A stretch of DNA of 64,000 bases from Eleginops maclovinus (taxonomy: Eukaryota > Chordata > Actinopteri > Perciformes > Eleginopidae), in assembly GCF_036324505.1 (NCBI RefSeq), contig NC_086352.1, positions 26,372,359 through 26,436,358 on the forward strand, in the 5' to 3' direction. Every line of letters starts with the position of its first letter. Position 1 is the stretch's first letter. The notes below the pieces were generated by a model. It made no database searches. It was not told where the DNA came from and worked only from the letters and a program-made list of their open reading frames with translations. The position numbers and the translations under genes were made by a program. Below, piece after piece: positions 26,735-36,804 of the stretch.

Positions 26735-27856
26735 TCAGGAGTTCAGTAGTCTTATAGCCTGTGGTATAAAACTGTCTCTGAGTCTGGTGGTCTTGGTCCG
26801 GATGCTGCGGTACCGTCTGCCAGACGGCAGCAGACAGAACAGATTGTTGCTCGGGTGATGGGGGTCCTTTAATATCCTACCGGCCTTCTTCCTACACCGC
26901 TGGGTGTAGAGGTCCTCCATGGATGGCAGCTCCGTCCTGGTGATGTGCTGAGCAGTTTTCACCACCCTCTGTAGAGTCTTACGGTTGAGGGCGGTGCAAC
27001 TGCCATACCAGGCGGTGATGCAGCCAGTCAGGATACTCTCGATGGTGCACCTGTAGAAGTTGCAGAGTATCCTGGAGTCCATGTTGAACTTCCGCAGCCT
27101 GCGGAGGAAGAAGAGCCGCTGTCGAGCCGTCTTGGATATGACCCTGGTGTGATGTGTCCATGTCAGGTCCTCACTGATGTTTACCCCGAGGAACCTGAAG
27201 CTGCTGACTCTCTCCACAGGAGTCCCGTCGATGGTGATGGGTGTGTGTGCCTCTCTCTGCCTCTTCCTGTAGTCCACAATCAGCTCCTTTGTTTTGCTGA
27301 CGTTGAGATGGAGGTTGTTGTCCTGGCACCAAGATGTCAGGGCTCTGACCTCCTCTCTGTACGCCGTCTCGTCGCCGTCTGTGATCAGGCCGATGACGGT
27401 CGTGTCGTCAGCAAACTTGATGATGGTGTTGGAGCTGTGTGTGGCCACGCAGTCGTGCGTGAACAGGGAGTAGAGGAGAGGGCTGAGCACACAACCCTGA
27501 GGGGCTCCGGTGTTGAGGGTCAAGGTGGAGGATGTGATGTTCCCCATCCGCACTGCCTGGGATCTGCCCGTCAGGAAGCTCATGATCCAGTCACAGAGGG
27601 CGCTGTTGAGCCCAAGGTCCCTGAGCTTAATGATGAGCTTGGAGGGCACAATGGTGTTGAATGCTGAACTGTAGTCAATGAACAGCATTCTCACATAAGT
27701 GTTCCTCTGGTCCAGGTGGGAGAGGGCAGTGTGGAGGGTGAGGGAGATGGCATCATCCGTGGACCTGTTTGCTCTGTAGGCAAACTGCAGGGGGTCCAGT
27801 GAGTCAGGGAGGGAGGAGGTGATAAAAGTTTTGACTAACCGCTCAAAGCACTTCAT
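26735..27856 (-). pseudogene. LINE ORF2, reverse transcriptase core and C-terminus
   Basis: This 373-codon open frame continues the frame above. RT motif A is [12 protein letters not shown] (about residues 63-74), motif [11 protein letters not shown] (about 117-126), motif C FADDTTV with the catalytic Asp pair (about 148-154), motif [14 protein letters not shown] (about 182-194) and motif [10 protein letters not shown] (about 220-228). The C-terminal part contains the Cys/His-poor tail common in this group and ends PQAIRLLNS. All catalytic residues that can be seen are intact, so this copy is young compared with the other LINE pieces in the window. The upstream frameshift and the missing 5' part make it non-functional as a retrotransposon. 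Confidence 0.9.
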
Positions 27857-28962
27857 GATGATGGAGGTGAGTGCAACTGGGCGGTAGTCATTGAGGCAGA
27901 TGGGTTTTTCCTTTTTGGGACAGGGACAATGATGGACTCTTTAAAACATGTGGGGACTACAGACTGGAGCAGTGACCTATTGAAAATGTCTGTGAACACA
28001 TCTGCCAGCTGAACTGCACACACCTTGAGAGCACGGCCAGGGATGCCATCAGGTCCTGGAGCCCTGTGTGTGTTGATCCTTTTCAGAGATCTACACACAT
28101 CTGCACTGGTTAAAACCAGTGAGCAGGGATCCTGGGCCTTTTGTGCCTCCACAGCCGGGGGCTTCTCAAAGCGTGCATAAAATGTGTTCAGTTCATCTGG
28201 GAGAGATGCAGACACTTCCTCAGCACCACTCGTTGTCCTTTTGTAGTCTGTTATTGTTTTTAGTCCAGACCACATATTTCTGGTGTTGGAGCCCTTGTAG
28301 TTCGACTCCACCTTGTCCCTGTATTGTCTTTTCGCACTGCTAATAGCTCTCCGGAGTGCATACCTGGAATTCCTGTACTCATCCAAATCACCGCCGCTGT
28401 GCGCGATGGCCCGTGCTTTAAGTTTAGCTCGGACCTCGCCGTTTATCCAGGGCTTCTCATTTGGGAATGTCCGTACAGTAATCCGCGGCACGACGTCATC
28501 GATGCATTTGCCGATGTAGCAAATCACCGCGTCAGTGTGTGTGTTTATATCGTCCTCCTCAAACACACACCACTCCGTGATGCCAAAGCAGTGGCGGAGA
28601 GCAGAGTCAGACTGCTCGGACCAACGCTGCACTGTCCTTGTCACAGGTCGGTCCCTCTTCAGTCTCTGCCGGTAAACGGGGAGCAGAAGAAGAGATATGT
28701 GGTCTGACTTGCCGAAGGGGGGGCGGGGGAGGGCTTTATATCCATGCCGGAAAGGAGTGTAAACATGGTCCAGTGTATTTCCACCGCGCGTGGGGCAGCT
28801 GACGTGCTGATAGTATTTCGGCAGGACTTTCTTCATGTTGGCTCTGTTAAAATCCCCGGCCACAATAAATGCGGCCTCTGGCCGAGAAGTCTCTGTCCTG
28901 TCGATAATCCCATACAGCTCCTCCAGCGCTGTGTTGTTGTCAGCGTGCGGCGGAACATACAC
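27853..28962 (-). pseudogene. LINE ORF2, endonuclease C-terminal half and RT N-terminus
   Basis: The 369-codon frame starts within an exonuclease-endonuclease-phosphatase (APE-type) domain. It has FIVAGDFN (about residues 32-39), an NTLDHVY block and SDHISLL (about residues 85-91), matching the catalytic and DNA-contacting motifs of LINE endonucleases that nick target DNA. The first part of the domain is missing. A linker rich in charged residues follows, then the start of the reverse transcriptase with HRAPGPDGIPG (about residues 304-314). The frame breaks after VPVPKRK at a run of A bases. Reading on in the frame of the next entry restores the expected [12 protein letters not shown] motif, so a one-base loss is the likely cause. 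The Met at the start is not the natural start. Confidence 0.85.
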
Positions 28963-30751
28963 TGCTGTTAGAACTACAAACTAACGTTGTAGCTGCTCTG
29001 TCCACAATTACAACAACATCATGCAGACATAAATAAAGCAGCGACTGTATTCACCATGCCACAGATAGTCTGTGGTTTCTGAACAGATATGAGGAGCTGT
29101 GGGCTCTGTGCGCTAACGGCAAACTGCTGATGTTTTGGTTTTCTGATTCAAGGTCAGTGAAGGCAGACACTCGGAATTGACGCGGCCCCCTTCAATCACT
29201 TCAATCGAGTAATGCCCGCCGATTCGTTTGCGCGCCGCCGGAGCAAATTCGCTTCTCTCCGCATTTTTACATTCACTTTACATGTAATCGCGACGCGCCC
29301 AAAAATCTCATTTTGTCGGGTGTGAACGTACCATCATGCTTCTATTGGCTAGAGCTCCAACACATTGTTCATGATAGATTAAGGGGCTGGACATCTCTAG
29401 GCGGTTGACCAATCATAACAGCCGGTCAGCTTACCAATCAGAGCAGATTGGGCTCTGGTTTCAGACAGAGGGTGAAAAGAGGCAGCATGAGGAAAATAAG
29501 GACCTTTTCGAACATCAAAGCAGGAAAACATGATATAGTAGAGGTACAAATTATTAACCGTGAAATTAGCATAATAGGGCCCCTTTATTTGTTGTGTATC
29601 AAATATCCCTGTTAACACAAGTCAAATATCCATAATTATGCCAATTAATGGCAACTGCGACATCCTCATCTACTGAGTAAGCCTGTAAGAGGGGGTTAAA
29701 AGCTTCAGTAAAGCTAGAGAGTGGACATTGAGGAACAGTTTTTTAGCTGTTTTTGTAAGATTATTTTTGTTTAAGTTAAAATAGGGGAAGAGGGCGAGAA
29801 AGTGATTTGACATGCAACTTAGGTCCTTGGGCCCGAATCGAAACACTGGATTCGGGGTCATATGTGAGTGTTGTTTAATTACCAAGGTCGTAGAATTAGC
29901 ATGCAGAATATTTGAAGTGGATTTGAAATGCAAAAAGTGGGCTTTGGAATTAATGCAACTCTAGGGTATACCGTGTTCATTTAATATGCTGTGTGATACA
30001 CATCTTACAGCATTGTGTTTGAATTTGTACACAAGTCATATTTGAGTGAGTGGAAGGAGGACATGGAAAAGTAAAACATCTTTGGTAAAAGGGCAAATGT
30101 TTTTTTTTCATCATCTTCAATAATTCAAGCAATGCAGTGAGACAATGACACTGCAGAATGTATCAATAGTATGGCAATACCGTACTGCAAAGTAATAGCA
30201 TGTGTAATAAACAATAGAGAAAAAAGACAACATGCTCCATATTATTCAATGACATGTTGATCAAGGCATTGGAAAGTAATATGTATATCACTTCAGTTGA
30301 TTTATGAGAAAGACTTAATAAATATATTTGTATCATGTGCTTTTGATGCTGGCAGGTATATGACAGCAACAAATTGTGACATTACAATTCATTTTTACTG
30401 TACATTCGGAATTAAAAATGTCAACTTTTAACTTTATGACTATAGTTTTTATGTTTTAATTTCTGGATTAAAACAGCCTCCCAATAACCTCAAACATGAA
30501 CATCCTAGAACTAAACTAAAATCAGTAGTAAACCAATGTCACCATCTAGTGGACTTTATCTGACATGGTAATTATGCAGTATTTTGTGCTTTAAACCATT
30601 ACCACAAGTTTATCATTATTCCCCTTAAACAAAACCCCCTGTCTCTCTTTGTGGAAACTTTTTTTTAAATAAGCAGCATTAATAATAAAGAAAAAGGTAA
30701 TGATCATAAAAAGAGAACATCTCAAACAGGGCTTTAAATGACATACACACT

Positions 30752-30771
30752 AGTCAGTCAGTCAGTCAGTC
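30752..30771. repeat. AGTC tetranucleotide microsatellite
   Basis: Five AGTC units in tandem in intergenic sequence. Confidence 0.9.
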
Positions 30772-32734
30772 ACTTGTCTTAAACACAAATATAGGGTACT
30801 GTTACTGAATTTGAAGGGATAAAATAAGACTTATCATAATATTCTTGACATATTCCCCTTCTCAAAACACTTTTGAAAACAGTTTTTGCTTTTAACAAAA
30901 ATACAAAGCATATCAGACACATTTTTAGAAGTTAATCTGCTTTGAATGGACACCTGCTTTTTGCCTCCAGCAGGAGGTAGAAGTAATTTAATATATTTAT
31001 TGGTGTTTAACTTATCTAGAAAAGGAATAATAAATTAGATTCAACTTTACTTTGTGATAAAAACGTTACATTGTGTCTGAGTGCTTATAAAGAAGGGTCA
31101 TATGAGTTCAGATGCGGAAGTGAGAGTCAGACCCCGGTAAGGAAAATCCCTCATCTGAAAGGCTAATCCTGTTAGTTTGACTAAGTCTTCCTTATGTTTA
31201 GACTAAACATAATTGACAGTGCCAACAAATCATGAACCCAGACCCCAACTTAAATCAACACCTAATAAGTGTGACCAGAAAGAGTTTAAGATCTATTAAA
31301 TAATTATATTGGGGAAATATGTCAGCTCCATGAAAAGTTACATGTTAACCCATACATGTAACAACCAAATACAAAAGGCCCATGTAGGAACCACCATTGC
31401 GAACAAGTTGAGGCTTCATGCTGTGGTGTGATACAATGGTTGATGCTATGATCTTGTCACTATAACACACAATAAATAATGTCCACTACAAAATTTAACT
31501 ATATGAAGAGGGTGGAATGCATTAATAACACATCATTTTGCAGTCCAAAAGCAATCTTGCTTTCTTCCTTCTTGTTTTAATTTTTTCCCCTGGCAACTTC
31601 AACAAATGAGTGGAAGAACCTGATGGCTTTCATTAAATCCTCTTAGCGGCATGCTAAGTAAAAACCGTGTCTAAACTTTGGCATGACAGAGCTGCTTATT
31701 TAAGATCTACCCTAAAGGTCTTGTATCTATCTAAGACCACAGGTGGTTTGACATGCTATCGCTGAATTCATGTGCATTGTATTCATAAAATAATAATAAC
31801 AAAAAAAAACACTTTCCACTCAAATTACAAAAACTCAGTCTTGACAGGACAAGACCTTTACAGTAATTGGAGTGAAAATGCATTTCAAAAATGACCAACC
31901 ATTTGCATGCATTTCAAGGGGTGCTTGAGACTGCTTTTTTTTTAAAGGAGGTTTAAATTAACTCACTTTGTGACATTTGTACATAGGGTTAAATAAGTCA
32001 TTTTTACCTAGGTTGAGATGTTCTACTGCCACAGTCTATTTGTGTTGTACTCTGGCAAGCAGTCTGAAGCATACCCATCTCAGGGCTAAAAGATTTACAG
32101 ATCAAACCTTACCGAGTCAGAAGGTTTGTAAGGACAAGCACTGGAAGTCTCCGCAGTTTGATCGATATGCAAAAGACAACTTACCACCACCAATAACTTT
32201 ATTCCGTATAGATGCAAACTTGTTTATCCTTCTTTTTAAATTCTACAAAATATTATAAATGTCAAACACATACTGTAAGTGTGAAGAGTCAGAAACACAG
32301 CACATCATGATCAGAGGTGCTTTACAAATTGTTAAAAGACATCATTGGAGCGGCCCTGCCGTGATTGGATTATCTTAGACATCACATGAATTGTATTGTG
32401 GATCACACTGTTAATACAGTGTCCTGACTTCCAGCCAATGAGACTTCACCATGATAGCAATCCTTAAACTAAATGTGTTTTTTTTCTTGGTACGTTCTCC
32501 TCCTAAATGGCACAATGATCTTGTTGGCAAGACACCAAAAACACAGCCTACCAATACTAGAGATCTGAAAAACTGATGTATATATAATTTATATACATAC
32601 ATATAATTTGATAGGCTTGATGGGTTTCATGTATGTGTTCTGTAATTACAGAGGGCTCCAAGAGGCATGGGCTCTTTCACAGTACAAATGGTAAGTAGTA
32701 CATGTCTTACTTCCTAATCTTTACAATACCAAAC

Positions 32735-32845
32735 AAAATCACCAACAAACTGCAACACATCCAGAACTCGGCTGTCCGCCAGCTGATCTCCACCCACCGC
32801 CAGACCACATCACCCCAGTCCTTCATAACCTTCACTGGCTTCCAA
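32735..32845 (+). mobile_element. L2-type LINE fragment (RT C-terminal region)
   Basis: A 37-codon stretch reads KITNKLQHIQNSAVRQLIST followed by HRQTTSPQSF and a TFTGFQS end. This matches the usual L2-group block in which KLQ.IQNSAAR is followed by HITPVL.SLHWLP. The flanks do not continue the similarity, so it is a small relic in AT-rich DNA. Confidence 0.65.
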
Positions 32846-34049
32846 TCTTAAAATCTGAATATGGAGACAGGTTACTGTGTACTAAGTAGATACTGGCACC
32901 ATATCATAAGGGATGATGGACCATTTAGTAATATTAGCAGGAACTAACAAGTTACCATCAATTATTTGTAAAGTAATTGGGCACCCATGGTTGATTTGGA
33001 CACACTGACACAGCCTGAGGGATCTTGTCTCCTTAAAGTAATGCAATTAAAGAGATTGATATACAAATTCAAAGTAAGCTTGACCTAGACCGCTTTAGCG
33101 TCTTAGCATCTTTTAGTCTTACAGACAAACACTATGACTGATTAAAGATGGAAATAGAATTGGACATCAGCCATTTGGCAAAGAGTTTCCAGGACAGGCC
33201 AGGAGACAATATGTGTTACCTGTTTGTAACAGTCAAAGTAAGTGACGCAGCAGATCCGTTTGATAAACATTAAACATGGTCACGTCTATGTCTACGGGGA
33301 GAGTGTAGGGGTCCCTAGATTTTTAAATTAATCACACAAATGTGCCATAGTTCATGGTAATTGTTATCCAATAGTTGTTAAAGCAATTAACTCAAAATAA
33401 TATGCCAACATAAAAGTGGCCCTAGGCGAAAAATCTGAAGATCATTAAGACATATCTAAAGATGGCATGTCTTACCTTTAAAGCTGCATTAATTAATGTT
33501 CTTTCTTTCTTTTTTTTTTACCAATGGATTCCTTTTTTGTCAAGTGAGAAGCGTTGCTCTTATGAAAAAAAAAATGAACAGCTCCGAAAACCAGACATTC
33601 AACTATGAAGAAAGTGGAACAGCTACTTGCTAAAGAACCAGATATGTGTTTCCTGTCCACAAGGTGAATATATGTTTCATGGATTCACAGTTTGTTCCCC
33701 CATGCTTCTAAAAAAAAAAAAGTACTTTAAAAAAAAGGATTAACTATATGTCAGTACTTTTTTATATATTTGAAGAAACATAATTCAAATTTAAAAAATA
33801 ACATTTGTGTTGAACTATATTACATCCAAGTGTCAGTTTGATCCACACTTGAATTTCTTAGTCCCACATACAGTATGTATTGCCTTGCTGTACCATTGTT
33901 GATGTGCCTTTTGAGTAATGTCTGTGCACCACACTTTTGGAACACATACCTTACATGTTGGAATGATGCCTGATCCTCCAATGGGTTTTCCTATATGCAC
34001 AGGTACCTGCCTACCTATTTAACTCACAAAGGAAACCCCACCAACATAA

Positions 34050-34090
34050 TACCGTGGTAATCCCTAAGGCTGCACTAATCACCTGTCTCA
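34050..34090 (+). promoter_or_regulatory. Candidate OTX/CRX homeodomain sites upstream of the GCAP gene
   Basis: TAATCC at 34058-34063 and TAATCA at 34076-34081 lie 120-140 bases before the start codon. TAATCC is the core bound by CRX/OTX factors that drive photoreceptor genes, which suits a GCAP promoter. Six-base motifs are common by chance and no clear TATA box was seen, so this is a suggestion only. Confidence 0.3.
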
Positions 34091-34199
34091 TTGGCAAACT
34101 GTACCTGGCAAAATATACCCATTGCAAGGCTAGTCACTCCATCGGGGAGTGACAATCCGACGGTTTCAGGACTATGGTTTGCTGATATATAGGCCAGCC

Positions 34200-35975
34200 A
34201 TGGGGCAAACTCAGCAAAGAGAGAACTCCAAGGATGTTGATGTCCTAATAATTCAGGACATGTATAAAAAGTTTGTTTTGGAGTGCCCAAGTGGACTACT
34301 TTTTCTGCATGAGTTCAAGCGTTTCTTTGGTGTGGCATCAACAGGAGAAGCGTCCGATTATGCGGAGAGTATGTTTCGAGCTTTTGACAGAAATGGGGTG
34401 AGACCATAAAAGCTGTTACAGCCTGGCCTATTGTTCAACTTGACCAAAATGTAATAATGTGAGCCAATAGTTCTCATTCAACCTACCGTACCTTTCAGGA
34501 CAACACAATTGATTTCCTTGAGTTTGTGGCAGCACTGAACCTTGTTTTCCGGGGAGAACTGGAGCCTAAACTTCGCTGGTCATTCAAGGTTTACGACAGA
34601 GACTGCAATGGCTATGTGGACAGGGATGAACTAAAAGCCATTATTAATGTAAGTCTAACTTACAAACAACAAAATGTATTGTGGGTGTTGGATGCAACTG
34701 AGCTCTAAAGAGAGGATTACCTTACAGAAAGTTCCTCTTCTACAGAACACCATTTTTGTTTAAAGCCTAAACGTAAACCACAAATAAGAGCACTTAATTG
34801 AAAACATCTTATACTTTCAATATTTTTTTTCTACGATTTCCTACTGTTCAGCTCTTTGGACTTTATCATGTCTTTCCCTTATCATTCTCCCATTTTCACT
34901 ATACTGCCACTCCCCAAAATGATTACAAAAATACAAAAATAAAACCTTAACACATCACGTAAGACATGTTATTGTGTCATTGTAGGAAAAGAACAGGCAT
35001 CAACAGAATTGTGTCCCACTATGGCAGTGTGACTGTGAGCCAAAATGAAAAATACCAGGCCTCTGACACAGCTAAAAGGAACTCAGTTGTCATTCATTTT
35101 AAATATATACACCTGGTATTTTCGTACTATGACATGTCTGATAATAATTTAATTTAATCAAATCAAAATGTCATATTGATGTGTTGCGTTTACATCTTAG
35201 GTAAATTCACTATAAACTAGCATTGTTTGAGTCTCACCTCTTCTGGTATCTCTTCTTCTCCAGAAGAGGTGATTCTCAAACAATGCTAAGATAAGTTTTA
35301 ATGGAAATAAATAATATACAATATTTTGAAAAAGAAATTGTCTGGTACGAAGAATGTCAATGTTTTGCTTACAATCCTGACTATTAACAAATAAATCAAA
35401 CAAATTAAACATTTATAAACATTATGCAAGTGTTGAAAATTGTAAAATATTTCCCAGATTCAAGAATAGCTAAAACTATGAATAGCAGTAAAGACGTTCA
35501 TTCATACATCATTGTAAAAACTGAATTCAATATTTGAACTTTGGGGTACTATTGCATCATCAGGGCAGAAGCGTGAGCTGCTTTTTGTGTTTAGTACAAC
35601 TTTTTGTTTCTTTCTTTCCACCCAGAGCATCTATAAGATAAAGAAAGGCACAAAGAAGGATGAGGATGATTCTAAGCTAACAGTAGATGAGGCTGTGGAT
35701 CGATTATTACGAGCCGTGGATACCGACAACGATGGTAAGCATTTTGTAAAACATCCCTTATCATGTAACAAGGACTTCTGTTGTGACAAATAAAGATGGA
35801 ATAACAATGTGCTTGAGCATAAATCCTGCTTCAACTTAATTTCACAGGTCATATTAACATGGAAGAGTTTATTAGAGGTGCACAGCAGGACCCCTGGGTG
35901 CTCAACATGCTGCAGTTAGACATGAACTCTGCAGGATGGGTGCTGGAGCAGCGAAGAAAGAGCGCACAGTTCTGA
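34200..35975 (+). CDS. guca1g: Guanylate cyclase-activating protein, GCAP2 subfamily (guca1g/guca1b), complete, four exons
   Basis: A neuronal calcium sensor that stimulates photoreceptor membrane guanylate cyclase at low Ca2+ and so restores cGMP after light. Exons: 34200-34397, 34499-34648, 35626-35734 and 35848-35975, all GT-AG, encoding 194 residues (human GCAP2 has 200). Met1-Gly2 opens MGQTQQ, giving the N-myristoylation Gly that fixes this start over an in-frame Met 17 codons upstream. EF1 is degenerate with Cys29-Pro30, as in all GCAPs. Canonical Ca2+ loops are EF2 (Asp63-Glu74), EF3 (Asp99-Glu110) and EF4 (Asp148-Glu159). The C-terminus EQRRKSAQF closely resembles the QQRRKSAMF end of mammalian GCAP2. 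In known fish and mammal genomes guca1b sits tail-to-tail with guca1a, but no GCAP1 is visible downstream, and divergence from GCAP2 is considerable. I therefore favour the fish paralogue guca1g (GCAP7); guca1b remains possible. Confidence 0.93.
35218..35288. repeat. Long hairpin in intron 2 of the GCAP gene
   Basis: The left arm 35218-35246 and right arm 35260-35288 are 29 bases each and complementary at 27 of 29 positions, with a 13-base pyrimidine-rich loop. The arms begin TAGCATTGTTTGAG and carry CACCTCTTCTGG next to the loop. It could be a palindromic MITE or, if transcribed with the intron, a hairpin RNA. The length is close to that of a small-RNA precursor, but no known microRNA sequence was recognised. 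Confidence 0.85.
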
Positions 35976-36804
35976 AATGTCGGAGCACAAAACTGTTGGC
36001 CTAAACCATGTGGACTTATTCATAGATAACATCCAGGGTTTGACCGAGATACATAACATATAACAAATGCACATTTACAAGTGAAACTGGGACTCCCTTT
36101 GGATAGAATGTCAGCTCATGCAGTTTAATAATCACACAATGAAAGAAGTTGTTCAGAACTGGCCACCATTTGGCTTTTATTAGGAAAAAAATGCAAAAGA
36201 ACACTACTTCTAACTTTACCCTCTCATGTCTCTATTACACAAATGATAATAGACAGTCATGTATTTTCTTTAAATACTATTTAAACAATTTTATCTATTT
36301 TAATATGGAAGTGCAGCACATGTACAGTATACATACAGTGTATTGCTAACCCTTGTCCAGCCTTATTGTTATAAATTGTAAATATGCAAAAAGAATATTA
36401 TTATATTGACTACGTTTTTCTATTGTTGTCCTGTTGTGTTTTTCATTTTTGCTTTGTTTTTAAGCAAATGAGGACATTCATATAATTGTTGAGCATTCTG
36501 AATTCAAATCCATACTGTACACTGGATATACATTCAATATGCACAATTATGATGCAAGTGTAAATGTATATTGTTTTACTTGATTACTTTACTGTTGTTA
36601 AAGGAGGGTTTTAAACCTATGAATTCAAGTTCAATATTAAAAAAAGAAACATACATCAGTGTCTTGTCCTGCTTACCGGCTGTTCAAATGTGTGCAAATA
36701 TATCATCTTCTTTACCTGACACTGATCTGAAATGCACTTTCAAGTATTTTTGAGAAGCGTTTCACATGAAGAATCCTTATTACCTGACCATTAGATCCAA
36801 TAAA
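35976..36804 (+). other. Probable 3' UTR of the GCAP gene
   Basis: After the TGA at 35973-35975 the first AATAAA in the sense direction is at 36799-36804, implying a 3' UTR of roughly 0.8 kb. The interval is AT-rich and holds no other gene. The true polyadenylation site could use a non-canonical signal earlier. Confidence 0.45.

Larger units (their letters stand above)
26327..28981 (-). mobile_element. 5'-truncated non-LTR retrotransposon (CR1/L2/Rex1 group), nearly intact RT
   Basis: This minus-strand LINE carries the C-terminal part of an apurinic-type endonuclease, a reverse transcriptase and a 3' UTR (26327-26734) that contains a TA microsatellite. Its 5' end lies near 28981, where the endonuclease reading begins mid-domain, the usual result of incomplete reverse transcription. 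Only one frameshift, near 27905-27925, separates the two long frames. It is inserted in the GGTGCG-type element; a clear target duplication was not found. The RT motif wording fits the CR1/L2/Rex1 group; the exact clade needs a tree. Confidence 0.85.
24661..29332. mobile_element. Second-level DNA transposon with GGTGCGTTCACACC-type inverted termini
   Basis: The left terminus GGTGCGTTCACACCGGAC (24661 on) and the reverse complement of the right terminus, GGTACGTTCACACCCGAC (ending 29332), agree at 16 of 18 positions. Both sides are flanked by AT (24659-24660 and 29333-29334), compatible with a 2-bp AT target duplication as known for ISL2EU-type elements, though a two-base match is weak. It lies inside the outer element and is interrupted by a hAT element and by a LINE. 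No transposase can be read in its own sequence (24661-24774, 26125-26326, 28981-29332), so it is probably non-autonomous. A Harbinger relative is an alternative. Confidence 0.6.
24491..29586. mobile_element. Outermost MITE-like DNA transposon hosting a nest of later insertions
   Basis: The left end AAAGAGGCCCCATTATGCT (from 24491) and the reverse complement of the right end, AAAGGGGCCCTATTATGCT (ending 29586), match at 17 of 19 positions, giving terminal inverted repeats. The left side is preceded by TT so that TTAA spans 24489-24492, suggesting a TTAA target; the right side reads TTTA, so the duplication is imperfect. The element's own sequence is only about 170 bp on the left and 250 bp on the right, and everything between is later insertions. 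The family resembles short teleost elements with termini of the TTAAAGGGGC type. A piggyBac or Kolobok affiliation is inference. Confidence 0.65.
29587..34040. other. Intergenic sequence upstream of the GCAP gene
   Basis: No gene is supportable here. It contains an AGTC tetranucleotide run at about 30752-30771 and one LINE fragment at about 32735-32845; the remainder is AT-rich and looks unique. Distal elements of the photoreceptor gene downstream could lie here, but none is identifiable by eye. Confidence 0.5.

Noticed and set aside
27149..28971. Several + strand frames of 68 to 172 codons
   Set aside because: They are antisense to the LINE endonuclease and reverse transcriptase, whose motifs are unmistakable on the - strand.
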